The notes under the pieces: generated by a model
What the model was told of the DNA's origin: nothing
What the model saw: the letters and a program-made list of their open reading frames with translations, nothing else
The model's database searches: none
Shown: positions 33,603-46,504 of the stretch, in pieces
How positions within the stretch are numbered: the stretch's first letter is position 1
How the letters are laid out: every line of letters starts with the position of its first letter
Assembly: GCA_014338405.1 (NCBI GenBank)
Contig: JTDE01000241.1
Coordinates: 79,953-143,952 of the forward strand
Origin: Paragonimus skrjabini miyazakii
Taxonomy: Eukaryota; Platyhelminthes; Trematoda; Plagiorchiida; Troglotrematidae
Length of the DNA stretch: 64,000 bases
Direction: 5' to 3'
Made by a program: the position numbers and the translations under genes

Positions 33603-36295
33603 CACAGGTTATCCTGTACACACAGACTACTTTTAGGGACGATGTGGTGGAGTTATGTGATACCTGGTTTGACCTCAAATATATCTTCAAGTAGTGGACC
33701 TGGAGGTTATTGCATTATTACTCGGACTTTCTGCCTGTGGAGCTCTTCCCTGAATTAATATCGAACAGTGACGGTGTAAAGCAATAATATTTCTTTCAGT
33801 TTCTCCCAAGTGAAGCTGACTTCACTTTCACTGTTCGCGATATAAGTGCAGAGACAATCAACGTCTTCTGACAATGACACGTTAGCAAGTAGATAGATGA
33901 TATCCATGAAAACCATATCGTCGTTTCCGATATTCACCGAGTCGGTGACGTCTACAAAACCGAAAATGGTTTCTTTACCAAAAGTAATCAAAAATGATTT
34001 GATCGGTCCCATTGTCTTCATTGCGCTAAGGCGTGATATAGTGAACTGTACATGTTTATGATTGAACTCAATGGCACTTCGTGTGAATGAACTTTGGGAA
34101 CACCACACAAACGTGTTAGCCGTGGCCCGCACATGTGCCACATTCTTCGCTCCCCATCATCACCTCTTCCTTTATTGGGTTATGCTCTGTCCATCCCTTG
34201 CCATAATTACTGATCTATGAGTCTTATTGTTCGATACATAAGGCGTGTTTACCTTACATAGCTGTAAAACCTCAACGAGAATGACGGGAAACGGTTGTTT
34301 GCACAGCTGACCTTCTAAGAATATCTCAACTGTTTCTTGTTCTGACCTACTATTATTTAGTATGACCTTTTTCTATCTGAACTTCGCAGTAACTCGCCTA
34401 AAATTTATCCAACAACAATAAACATGCAACTGAAAATGTGAATCCCTGTCCATCAGGAGAGTTGTACAGAATGAACAATAAATAAATTCTATTATCCATT
34501 AAGTCTAAAAAATGAAACTTCGTCTGCAGTTCACAGACAAATATTTAAAAAACTTAAAAATTACGGAGCGATATTCATACCTTCAACCAAACGAAGCTAA
34601 GTTGACAACCGCTTGATATAGCGCTCAAACATTAAGGGTAAGCCATTGCTTCAAGTCGCCATTCATGTCAGACTATGTATGTCTCGGTTTATATTGAATA
34701 CATTGATATGTTGAATGCACAGTAGGCAGTGCTTCTCCGTGTTTGGTCTGTGGGACGTGAATTTGTGTCATACGTTTTGACTTGGTTTTATTTGCAGTGT
34801 TAGCTTACCAACATTTGATGTTGATTCCTTGCCTTCAAAACGTATCACAGTTGTAATGCTTCCTTGACTCCTCTCTTTCTAGTGTACGTCACTCAAGACA
34901 TGTCGTTTCCGTCTTCACTCTTTGTTTGGCTAACTTTTACATGGATAAGTCAAAAAAATTTGTGTAACTGTGGTTCTGTTTTGTGAATGGTTGGTGCCGT
35001 AAACAATTTACTAAGACGGACTTATGTCCAGGCAATTTGAACTGCTAGGTTGTTTCCTCCAGGAATTTCTGGCAAGAAATTTTGTATGATCTTTTGAAAA
35101 ATGTGATTTTTCTCACTGAACGAACACTTTTATTGAAATTTCAGCTCGAAAATCTAGCATACTGCTCCAAGATTCTTTGGCCGAGACACGCGCTCAAGCA
35201 ATCAAATAGTTTGCCGCACTTCTGACTAAAGACCAAGAAGAAAACATTCTTGCAAACGTCCGCGATATTCAAACAGCAAAAAAGCTGGTAGGTTGATGAA
35301 CCGAGTTTGAGTTGAGCTGAGCTCATAGAACTTGCTTGATCCTTCATGAACAATTGATCTTTTTGTTCTCAGAAATTCATCACCTTATTTCCTTAACCAT
35401 TGATTCTTATTAGAGTGTAAGAAATTACTGAGAAATCCGACAAAATCAAGAATCACATTAAAGTCTAAATTTTGACTTGTTTTTTATGTTACAATATATA
35501 CATATTTCCAACAGGTTTTGGGAATGATTAATTTTCCGGTATATTCAATCTTATTCACAAGGTATACGCACACACACCTACATCAGCGTAAATGTACGCA
35601 GCATTTAATTGTGTAAAAGTTAGACAAATATGAATAAGGATGTCTTTGTTAAGTTTATGCCTACTGATCAATAGACCAATCTTTTTACGGGGTTTTAGGC
35701 CTGGCAGCATCTCTGTTATTTTAATTGTCGTACACTGTGTTTAATCGAATAGTATCTGGTTGGTCGTGCGCTATCCCTTGAACCTGTCTGCTCTGATAGT
35801 CTGTTTTAGTTCTTGCTACTGAGTGTTAAATTGTTTCACAAATGTAATGTCATGCACCATTTCCTACACTTCGGGAATAACCGTTACCTCATCGTAAAAG
35901 ATATTTCTTGCAATTTTGCCACCGTCCATTTGACCTGCTAATGGTAACACGAGTGTCCGTAGATCAGTGTGGTATCTAGGGCTCTTTACTGCTACGCTTC
36001 AGTCCACTGAACGTTGGCCTTCAAACTGCGTACATCTGTGAAAAGGCTTACCTTAATTCTAATTAGGGAAGACACCAGTCATAAGGACAGCCGAAAAATG
36101 GACAGAACAACGAATTGTATAACTAGCGCTTTATGTCATTTTGAACGGAGAAAGTGCACACTGGTCAGTCAATGTGAGTTGTGCCCATCCACAGTTATGG
36201 GCTAGTAAGAGGTGATAAATTTATAATCACCAACTCAGCAATTTCGAACAATGTTTTTCAAACATTGCGGGATAATGTGTTTTATTGTGTTACAG

Positions 36296-36522
36296 GTCTG
36301 GAGAATTCATTGTTTTCTCGCTTACAAATTGATGCCAGTAAAATTCGGACGCTCGCTATTGGTCTACAGCAAATTGCGATACAATGCAGGAACCGGAAAG
36401 GTTACATTGGCAACGTTCTGGAACGAACCAGATTAGCAGACAGCTTGATTTTGGATAAAATCATTGTTCCCATTGGTGTTCTGCTGGTGATTTTTGAATC
36501 TCGACCGGATTGCTTTCCTCAG
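36296..36522 (+). CDS. ALDH18A1: P5CS exon: gamma-glutamyl phosphate reductase, NADPH-binding start
   Basis: From acceptor GTGTTACAG (the exon starts GT, completing a codon) to donor CAG|GTATGG: 2 bases plus 75 codons. It reads LENSLFSRLQIDASKIRTLA, IGLQQIA, then VPIGVLLVIFESRPDCFPQ, the most conserved signature of the reductase (ProA family), nearly identical to human VPIGVLLVIFESRPDCLPQ. This is the Rossmann-type cofactor domain of an ALDH-fold enzyme. The open frame continues 5' of the acceptor but without similarity, so the acceptor defines the start. Confidence 0.95.
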
Positions 36523-38715
36523 GTATGGGATTTATTGAAAGGTCTGCTAATTAAATGCATGGTGACTATTACCACTGAATCAAGGAGGTTACCTATGATA
36601 AGTCTCCATTAGATCCATCAATTGTAAGTATTCCGCGGAGATGCAAAATATTTAGGGCATAATGGAAATTAAGCAGAAAGGAACTGATCCGCACTGTAGA
36701 CCGTAAAATTTAGCCAAACGGTTTAAAATCATTTCGGTGGTATTACATCGATGTAGTTGTTAAGTAGCTTAGAAATCCACAGAGAGTTACATCACAGAGG
36801 TCGGAATTGAAATTTATTGAGGAAGATCGGAAATGTGATCTGTGACCATAACAGTCTCAGTGGTATCCTCTCTCATCTATTCTGGTTCTCAGATCCTCTT
36901 TTAACCTATCTTTGACTTGCCAAATTGTACTTACTTGGAGGAGAATTACCTGATAGGTTGAAGCTATGAACTGCTTTACGAATTTTTATGAGTCAGCCGA
37001 GTCAACTATAGATTGATTTTTAAAAATAAATTTATAATGTACGGATGGCGCTAGTGAATCAGTGTTTGTCAAACGAACAGTCGCTAAAGAACAACAACAA
37101 AATTCTTCGTTACTTATTGTCAAAAAGCTGAACGGATGACATGAGCTAACTTCTAATTTGAGTATGTTGAAGAGTGTATATATTTCTGCTAACTCTAAAC
37201 TATCATCATTCGTGTACTTTACTGAAAATATACCCATCTTCACAAATTGCCTTTGTGATTTTACCCTACTAGAGTAGACGATATTTGCTCCCTAATCTCA
37301 TTGTTAGGACGAGACAGCATGAAGGTTACACATGTGATTTATCCATGGGCGGAATATGTTTGTGAACGGTTCACACATCTACATATTTGAACGTAATAAA
37401 ATATTTACAAGTATTTCTTAGTTGCATTAACTATGAACTGTAACCAAGGAATCCACTTTTACACATATGTAGAATATACCGATCCAGACTTCATTGTATT
37501 TCACGTCGGTGAGCTGACCAACCAACCGACTTTTGTTCTTCCTGAGCAGAAGCACAACATTCCATCAGTTACTGGAATTCACAGCTCTTCACAGGTAGGA
37601 GGCGACACAAAACAGAAAGATGGATAATCTGTTATTTAAAATATGTTCAAGGTTAACTAAATAGCCGGCTAATAGATGTTAGAAAAAAATTCTACATAAG
37701 ATGTTTTTACATCTATGGTAGAGTAATATACATATGGTAAGTTCCGTATTGTAAAAATGACTTTGATGGCTACGTGTCCCGAACTGTAAGAAATGATTGA
37801 GCAAACTGAAGACTATTCATATAACGTTGTGGTTATGCGTTTGGATATGATTATTCGTTCATCTTAATTGTGAGGTTATTGACTTCTCGGTTACCACATA
37901 AAGCTGACAAACATAAGGGTCAAACAGTATGTTCCATTTTGGAAGAGACTATGCACTGCTCAAAGCGAAACTTGACATTATTGTTTACTCTGAAAATGGG
38001 TTCACCGGTAGTTTGTTTCAGCATGAATCGGGGTTTTATGCTTGTTAGAAGCAAACTCATTGTAGTAAAGAAATGCTTCTTTACAATTATATTCCTGTCT
38101 ATAAGACATACGGTAGAAGAAATATTGACCAGGGTTTTTTCTAGAATTCACGCTGTAGAGAAAGACTGGCTGATTAACTGAGACCCAATGCCAGTGAATG
38201 TGATGAGGAATTATACCGTTGCTAAATAAACTGGATTGATAAAACACTTGTTTTTTAAAGTTAATCTCAGACAATATAGAAAAGTTTCCGGTCACAAATG
38301 CAAAGGTTGGTTACAGTTAAATTGGTTAATTTCGCCAAAAGTAGTACTTTGGTTACTGGATTCAATCGCTAACGTTCGGGCATTTCGTTTGAATGTTTCA
38401 CCAAAGGTAATCATATTGTTTTAATGTTGAGGGAGTTCTGCCAACCGATAACTATGTAACTAAACAATTTGGTCAGAGTCCTGATGAAATACTAATTACG
38501 AAAACCAGACGGAAGGAGCCTCATATTGAGAAACCTGTGACTACCAATTACTGGCATAAAACAGTAAAATATTTTATTTAGCAACAGCAGTTTAATTTTA
38601 GTGTTTAACATCCATGTAACCGATTTTGTCTTGTTACCATTTTTTAGCTAAACCAATTATCTTAAAACAGCTCGAAATCTTTCTTGGACGTAATTTTTCA
38701 TTAGCGTTTGTACTG

Positions 38716-38815
38716 NNNNNNNNNNNNNNNNNNNNNNNNNNNNNNNNNNNNNNNNNNNNNNNNNNNNNNNNNNNNNNNNNNNNNNNNNNNNNNNNNNNNN
38801 NNNNNNNNNNNNNNN
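38716..38815. other. Assembly gap (100 N)
   Basis: Exactly one hundred N, the usual placeholder for a gap of unknown size. It shows this window comes from a scaffolded assembly. Nothing spanning it should be interpreted. Confidence 0.99.
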
Positions 38816-41800
38816 GTGATAACCACGAATGGTAGTCCTCGCAGCCATACTTTAACAGTCCAGGTAAAGTTTTGATTAGACACTTTACACAGGAGGCATT
38901 AGAATTGAGCTTTGTCCTGAATATTGCTTGTCATTCGTACTATTGTCCTTTTATGTGAGACGTGTCATTTAACCAATATTCAACCAAGTTCATGCAAATC
39001 AGGAGTACATTTTTACATTTCAATTTCGAACAGTAAACAGTTATGTGTAGTGGTTGGTTTGTTTAAATGACTCTAAAACTCACTAGATAACTATAATGTT
39101 AATTTCCCCCGATGAGCCCAAAATCGATACTTTAGGGCCAAGTTATACTCACGACCGTCCTTATGACAATAGAATAATGTTTAGATTACTGCTAGGTTGT
39201 CAAAACCTTCTGTAGTAGTAAGCTTAACTGATAAGATCACGTCTACATTGCTTGTGGTCTATGGGTCAATGACAAATGCGATCAACTGAAGTATGTTGAT
39301 ACTGACGTTGAATTTCTTTTAAAGTTACTGAAATATCTCACTGCACAACTCATACAGGACTGATTATCATGTCAAGTGCTTTCTTGTTAAACTGAACCGG
39401 CACACAACTTGATCAGACTACAGGGGTTATATGTGACTATAAGTTTTTTTCACCAACCAATCAAATCTGTAAACCCAGTTTGCCGAATCACCAGAAAGTT
39501 TATTTAAAATCATACTTATTAAACCTAGGATACAGATTGGGCAAATAGTTTTAAAAATTTTGTTTTACGGTGTTAAACGTGTTAAGCTGAAAATGGTCAG
39601 AGCGCTCATGTCCTCAATCAAATGATACAATCTCCTTGGAAACAGTAAAACCTTATGGTTTAGATAATTATTTTCATTCCTCTTTAATTCGTGAAGCAGG
39701 TATTAGTGTAAACACCCACTTACTTCTGGTTGACATGAAGCTTCACCCATTGGCGGCATATGCGATGTTACAATGTGTGCATTTCCTCATTCAAAAAACA
39801 CGCACAATATGTTAAGAAAATAATAAACCTTTTTATAACTTGCACGGTGCATCAGACAAACCTTTTGGTTAGGAACTGACAACAATATCAACATTATTAA
39901 ACTTATATGGCTTCAAAGGAATAATGAAACCATTTATGAAAAAAACACGTGAGCACTCAATGGTTAAACCTCTTCGTTACTAATTGATGGTGAGTTGTTC
40001 ATTCCGATTGACGAACCATGATAATGTATACTGACCGTTACGATAACATTGGTGATGAATACAATAGCTCGTGTTTTGAGTTCTCTTGATGGGTGTTGGT
40101 TTGTTCCATACAAGCGTTTTTTCAGAAAATCGTATGGTTAGTCCACTTTTGTTATTATTATATTAATATCATTTTGATTAACTTAGTTCCGAATGATTTT
40201 GTTGAAAATCGACGGATATTTTGTAACATTGATAAGTGTCACGTTCGGCGTAGTGGCCTCAAAAGTGGAAATGGACTAGAGAATTCACGGGCATTGTAAT
40301 ATAAATTTCTTGTTTTCATATAGTGAGTGGTGATTGTTTCTGTGGTTACCGGTGCATGTCGGTGAATACCATATAGGTTAGTTTAATCAATGCTAGGTTA
40401 CCAACTTTGTCGACCACCGTGTGAATCGAATTGTTTTACCGCGAGAATAACCCAAACATGGACAACATCAAACATGGGATTATTCGAAAATTTACGGAAT
40501 TTACAACAATACCACACTTTTGAAGAGTGACAAGAGGTTACAGAAAGTTTGTGGAAACTGGTGAAAACCATTTGTATTCGGTCTACGCATATCAACATAA
40601 CACTCTGTTTCAGTTATTTCTTCATTTGCTCAGCACTCAATAACTGATGTTAATAATAACTGCCACGGCTTGATTCCGCCTACATTTATTTTTGCAATGA
40701 TCACGTGACACGTAATATTTAAAACTGGTACACTTTTATCCATTGAGAAAAAAAAGCAGAAGAACGCCGATTGACTATTCGACTGCCCTCAATGATTCAA
40801 TCATCTTGTTGTTTGTCATTGTTACTAGACGCCTGACATATTTCGGTGCCTTTTAAGAAGCGCCTGATTAAACGTTCGAAATTATTATATGTGGAAGTTG
40901 GATGTTTCAGATTACAAATTTTATTTCCACCGTGATCATGAGTATCGCATGCAGTTATGCTCATTAGAAACGACAACATTATTACATTCACTTTACTAGG
41001 TATTTTAAAGTGAAGACTTTTGCGTTGGAACCTACAGAAATGTGGACCTGTGATAACCCACATTCACTAATCACAACAGATCTGTTGATAACTTTTGGTA
41101 TTCGGATGCTTGAAAAGGTGATGTTCTGTTTACTATAACCAAGAATGTCAGCCGGTTACTAGTCCTATGACCCTAACCAAAGTGTACCTTTTGATACAAC
41201 CGACACAGCCTAACCGGGTTTTTCGGACATGTGGAGGCGCGGCAATTCAGCCTTGACAGACAGTTAGTTGTTGGATGTATGCAATCCCTGTGACATAAAT
41301 TTCTGATTTGCTGTCCAGTCATGTTTATACTACTAATCGGATCCGTTAAACGCGGCGGTGTAACAATCCATCAGGTTATTGATTTTGATACTTTTGTGGT
41401 AGGTCGAGGCAGTCTCCGTATAAAACTGAGGAACCCTAAATTTGTGACGTAATTTGTACGTTCGCCAACCTTTGTGTTCATGTTAGTTACACACACGAAC
41501 TGTTGAACAGGTGAAAAGTAACTGCACACAGTTTTTAATCAGTAGAAAATTCAGCTGTCATTGCAAGCATTGGTATTTCTCTTAGATCTTTTTTGCTTAC
41601 TACGATTGTGTTGATAATAAGAAAGCGTAGACCCTCACCATCCAAACACATTTTTGCAAATGATATGCTGGTGATATATTTCTGACTTTCAACTAACGAA
41701 GTCAGACTGTATGTACCTGTAGAAACCACGGTAGGTTGATTTGAAGCAATAATTTCATCACTACAATCACAGATAGCTGTTTACCAGTTGTAGTAGCCCA

Positions 41801-41869
41801 GACTACCATAAAGAGGGTTCTTCTAGCCGAGACGTCTACCATATTCATATTCACCATTATAACTCTTTT

Positions 41870-41950
41870 TGAAAGGGGCCGATTGGAAAGTCTATGGGGA
41901 TGCGACAGCTGCGATCAATTGTGGGTGATGTTCAACTTGAAATATTATAA
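41870..41950 (+). repeat. End of the dispersed repeat family
   Basis: GGATGCGACAGCTGCGATCA followed by ATTGTGGGTGATG matches the right-end motif at 23250 (GGATTGCGACCGCTGTGATC). This copy seems the least decayed of the right ends. The matching left end was not found. Confidence 0.45.
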
Positions 41951-42805
41951 CTCTGTCTGTTTTATCAAAACATATTTTAACTTACTCCTTAATGGTCCAC
42001 CTAGTGGATTATGTACAGTTCTACCCGTCAAGCAAATATGTGGTAAGCAACAATGAACCCGAGTTGTGCATTATTTAACCGCACAGTTCTGTATCGAACA
42101 ACGTACCTGCCTTCAACTATGGAAATCCACCCGATGTTAACGTATACCGGGTTAAATCAAAATTAGGATCTTACCTGTAATTTGGATTATGGTCCATTGG
42201 TCTTACAATGTAGTCACTACACATACAGTTATCAGAAGATGGCTCAAAATGTCCACTCAGTGTTAACAAGAACAGTAGAGGATACCACGTCGAGATACTT
42301 GAATAAAATTTAACTAAACAAAGGGCCAGATGGAGGCTTTTCGCATTGTTTCTCGAACAGCGAACAGGAGCGTTTCAGACTGTTTTAGATAAACTAGCCA
42401 TACATCATATAAGACCATTTCTACGTGTCTAGAAGGATAAATTTTTGAGCGTAGCATTACATTCTTACTCATTGTGGCGGATTATCACCGTTATTTTTTT
42501 CATCCTCTCTGCAATGTGTAATATGTTATGTCATGTATTTTCTGAATTTGTGTTCGGTCAACTGTTATCAATCTAAAGCATAGTGATTGAGTACATTTTG
42601 TTCGCTTCGCCTGTTGATTGGTTAACGAATGCACAAAAGTTGAATCAGTAGCTAACATACTTCTCGTTTTATTGCCTTCTAAAGAAATTTACATAGAACG
42701 ATGTGTTACACATGTTTCAAGAACTGACTCATTATAAATGGTCATATTTGACGTATGACGATGTGTTGATGGGTTGACGATGTGACATTTCCGAGCCGCT
42801 GACGT

Positions 42806-42885
42806 GGTTTCGTAGATCAGCTGATGGAGCGTTTGCCGTATTTACGGATGTGTTTCTGTCACTGGATCGAATCCATCCAAAGCCC
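42806..42885 (+). mobile_element. tRNA-like SINE head (decayed)
   Basis: TAGATCAGCTGATGGAGC at 42813-42830 looks like a tRNA D-arm/A box (compare TAGCTCAGTTGGTAGAGC). GGATCGAATCC at 42864-42874 looks like a B box and can pair as a T-arm with CTGGAT-ATCCA-type ends. The spacing is about six bases longer than in a standard tRNA. The central stem CCGT-ATTT-ACGG has a four-base loop, so it cannot read codons. It is best explained as a tRNA-derived SINE or tRNA pseudogene, different from the one at 30787-31017. Confidence 0.45.
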
Positions 42886-43484
42886 TGATGTTTCACAGTG
42901 GGGTTTTATCTAAAATATCACTTTAATCACGTTTACTCCTGCACTTATGGTCTTTTACAAGGTGTGGAATTGACAACGTCTGGAGTTTAAGTACTAGTAT
43001 ACTGGAATATCTGTTCGTAGGCAAGAACTGTCTGTACGCTTTTCAGCTAATCTCCGAATATTACTGAACTCTACTTTTTGGTAATATTCAGGCATAACTT
43101 GCAGTTTTAGACGACGTTCTCTAATGACGAATATCGTCAAATTTTTACTATCGTGTGCCCACATTTATCACGTTATAAGTCGTTAGATATGGATCCCACT
43201 TTTAGAAGTTTGATCCGCATGAAAACGCGGATGTTCGAATTTGTGTCTTATCAAACACTTTTATTTCTCAACCTCGTTTTATTCTTGTTTATTAAATGGA
43301 ACAATTTCTGAGTTACCAAAGAGTTTGCTTGACTTCTGTACTCATTCCATCGCTGATGGTATTGAAAGTGCACAACTGAGTCCTGATTGGAACACAGAAT
43401 CTTATAGACCCTTCAGAAACTTGCTGTATCAACATTTGGAGATATTTTGCGCGTTTTTTTATTTTCTGTCATTTATTGTAACAG

Positions 43485-43842
43485 GTTCCTGCTCTTTCTG
43501 TCGTAACGGCCAACGGGCTACTGGCCAAACCGGGTTCTGAAGCTAAGAAAACGGTACAGGTTCTCCATCGTTTAGCTGGTGAGGCTCTCGAATCAGTTAA
43601 TCTACCTGCAGCAGCCATCGGTTTGATAGATACTAGGAAAGATGTTGAGCGCATTCTTGGTACTAGATACACAAGACCCTTGATTGATCTGGTCATCCCT
43701 CGAGGCAGCCCAGCAATGATTCAGAACATCCGAAGAATAGTCAACGTGGCTGGTACAGATGTTCCCGTTTTAGGCCACGGTGCGGGAGTATGCCACGTTT
43801 ATGTGGATAAGGATGCTGATCCGGACAAAGCAATTCGAATCG
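43485..43842 (+). CDS. ALDH18A1: P5CS exon: reductase cofactor domain and start of catalytic domain
   Basis: One hundred and nineteen codons plus one base, between ATTGTAACAG and donor ATCG|GTAAAT, continuing directly from the preceding exon. It reads VPALSVVTANGLLAKPGSEA, a helix, then RPLIDLVIPRGSPAMIQNI and VPVLGHGAGVCHVYVDKDAD. The IDLVIPRGS and LGHG-G-CH-YVD blocks are hallmarks of the reductase. The loop that in human reads GNGLLLKGGKEA is here ANGLLAKPGSEA; the KGG stretch contacts NADPH in the family, so the KPG variant is unusual. The domain is otherwise intact. Confidence 0.95.
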
Positions 43843-46504
43843 GTAAATGCAGTCCTATGAGATTATTTTCTTCGTGATTGCATCACGCGATTGGCTTCGT
43901 ATGGTGTAGATTAACAACACCAAAATTACCACAGTGATAGTTATAGCGTACGAGTCAAAACTGTCAAATCTGACAGGCTGCGTTGTTTGGGGAATAGGGC
44001 GTTTTCAAGCCCTAGAATAATGGTTGTGTAAATGAACACCAATTGTAGGTGCAGAACAAAATCCAATAACAGGGTGTTGCATTCAACTCTTCAGTAGGAT
44101 GGGTTCTAAAGCTAAATGCGTTCGGATTAGACACGTAAATAGCTAATGATTAATCTACTATGTGATTAAAGTGAAGTTATGCGGTAAAAATTACAAGTAA
44201 ATATTTCACAATGGCAATAAAATAATATTACAAAACCTTCCGACTGGTACCGACTGTAGCGACTTTCCATATATATGGAGAGGTATTGAGCAAACTTTAG
44301 CACGCCTAGCAGTATAGACCGTATACCCTAGTGAACTTATGTTTCTCATTCAATCTTAAACGAAAACTTTCAGTTTCCATGCTGCCCAAATGCGTAAGCA
44401 AGACGTACGTCTTGATAAAGTAGCACGCCCACTATGTCAATCGTTGTTTGATTTTTAGTATGAATATCCGTCTAACCCACTATTTTTGTCAACCATTTAG
44501 GTGACCGTTTGCAAGCTTAGAAGTGTTTTAATTAAACTGAGACCTTTGCATTGATAAGCTAGAATTAACGGCTGATGCAAAATCGGTTGGTTTTAACAAA
44601 GCCTACTGACATGTAACAAATGATGTCTTTCACATTGGTCAAACACCTTTCTTTTGGTGTTGTGATGTATGTACAAGTTTGTACATTGAATGAACAATTT
44701 TCGGTGAACGGCTGAAAACGAGGTTGACTGACTAGTCTCCCCAGCCTGCAACAATCTACTTTGAATCTTGTGATACCATTAGCGTCAAGCTCAGAAACTT
44801 CAAATCTGTTCAGTCAAACTTAGAACCAACCATAGAACTAACCGTAGAATCAAACGTAAAACTTTAATCTGTTTGTTTTGTTAAATTTTGGCTAAGACTG
44901 TTACACTACGCTACATATTTTATAGTGCTTGTTGACCTGCATCAAGTGCTAGACCACGTATAACAAGCACATGATTGTGGGACACTGTCTGGGGGTACTG
45001 GTAGCTATTAAGCTTGAAATTACGTAATATATGGTGACGTAGAACTAAAATAAAGGTGTGCCGACGTTCACGGCATGGTGAGAACAAACAAATACTCAGT
45101 TATTTTGGCCCAGTAAACGAGGTTGGCTCTCGAATCTTCGTTCAGATAGAATATTCTGGCCGCAGTGATACTCTCTGAAACGTGAGCACCCAATTATTTA
45201 ACGCTGCTCCGCACAACGAGACTGACAAGGCGTCCCTACCAAAATAGTCTATAATCCACCGGGGCTGCTGTTATATTGACTGACCGACCGGAAGCTTTGG
45301 TTAACGTTCGATTGTACATCTAGCGGAGTAGTTTGAGATAACATTGACCAGATGGAATGATCAAGTCCCAGCAGCATATGAGGGGCATAGGCCACAAATC
45401 ACAACATATGTCTATCCACTAGGTCATAATTTTGGTCCTGCTTATAATTTTATCGTGTTATCTTGCAATACAGATTTCACGCCTGGCGAGTCTATGCTGC
45501 TCATTCAATACCGACCAAAAATCTACTCGCTAGGGACGTTGACGTAGGTCTCTAATTTTTCTTGGTGTTTACTAGGTGACTTCCATTTAATTTGGTTATG
45601 TTCGAACTCATTTGTATTAAATCTGAACAAAATTGCCGTGAGCACGACAAACAAACTTTTTGTATTATAGGTGAGTCGTTTCCGTGCTGTATCCCTAATA
45701 CAATTTAACCACATTTCTAACATGCTATGCTAAATTGCGTTATAAAGTATAATCGAAGTTGTTACTCGTCATCGTGTAGCACTTCTGGATTGATACTTTG
45801 GTTTTAAGTTGAACACCCTCTACACTTGTGTACTAACTTTATGCTTTGATACTCGTTTCAACCTCTCATTTTGACTTCACAGTTGTTGTGTCTTGGCACT
45901 AGTTCATAAACCTGCCTTAACATTTGGCCGAACTCTAATCCAAGTTCCTTTAACTGTTTTGTTCGCATGCTACTCATTTAAACTTGAGCAATCAATAGTC
46001 ATTCAACAGGCAATCATGTTTTTACTAGTAATATCTTTCAATTTTCGTTTGTATTTGCATTCAAGTTTTGTGCACACAAAAGTGTATTGTCAGATCGATA
46101 CATCAATTTCCTCACAGAGTTTGCATTCACCTGGTAACAACTACTTGTGACTTGATAACTTACGTACGAAAGAAAGTTATCGTTTTAATGTTTTTACGCA
46201 GATTTATTTGTTAAAGAATGCGTCTGTCACATCCCCACAAAGTTACACAAGCAAATGTACCTTTGTTACGCAAAATAACGCGACCTCCGAGTACGCATCT
46301 ATCTCAAACCTTTTGAACGTGACTACCATGCGCAGAACAAGGAAAAATCAAACGTCGTTATCGTCGAGGTTAGCTGAGCTGTACCGTAGAAGATAACCGA
46401 AAACGCACGTACAACTTGTATGCTATCTCGCTGAGGCAACCGAACAATAAGTCAAACTTTTAACAACAGTGTTCATTCAAACCAACAAAAAGTGGTTAAA
46501 TCGT

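Larger units (their letters stand above)
22389..36295 (+). other. ALDH18A1: P5CS interval between kinase and reductase exons (intron(s), unresolved linker exons)
   Basis: 13.9 kb separate the last kinase exon from the first secure reductase exon. In known P5CS about 90-100 residues fall here (an ANG...G...GTFF segment, then the N-terminal helices of the reductase). The reductase exon at 36296 begins with two bases completing a codon, so the exon before it must end in phase 1. Candidates are listed separately at 23631-23906, 32744-32824 and 33300-33602. None is secure. The interval also carries a Penelope-like insertion, a tRNA-type SINE, copies of a dispersed repeat and an opposite-strand exon-like frame. 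Gene-free stretches such as 24263-25600 and 34200-36200 show nothing identifiable. Confidence 0.7.
36523..43484 (+). other. ALDH18A1: P5CS intron (contains the assembly gap)
   Basis: GTATGG...AACAG, 6,962 bases in this assembly, but the true length is unknown because of the 100-N gap. The exons on both sides join in frame (…CFPQ then VPALS…), so no P5CS exon is missing here. It also holds a tRNA-like SINE head at 42806 and a repeat end at 41870. Exon-like bits at 38300-38407 and next to the gap (38817-38862) do not match P5CS. Confidence 0.85.

Noticed and set aside
38236..38424. Exon-like frame with acceptor GGTTACAG and donor AAAG|GTAATC
   Set aside because: P5CS exons on either side join without it, and the residues match no part of P5CS.
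38640..38862. Short exon-like pieces on both sides of the N gap
   Set aside because: They do not match P5CS, and the gap prevents any test of continuity.
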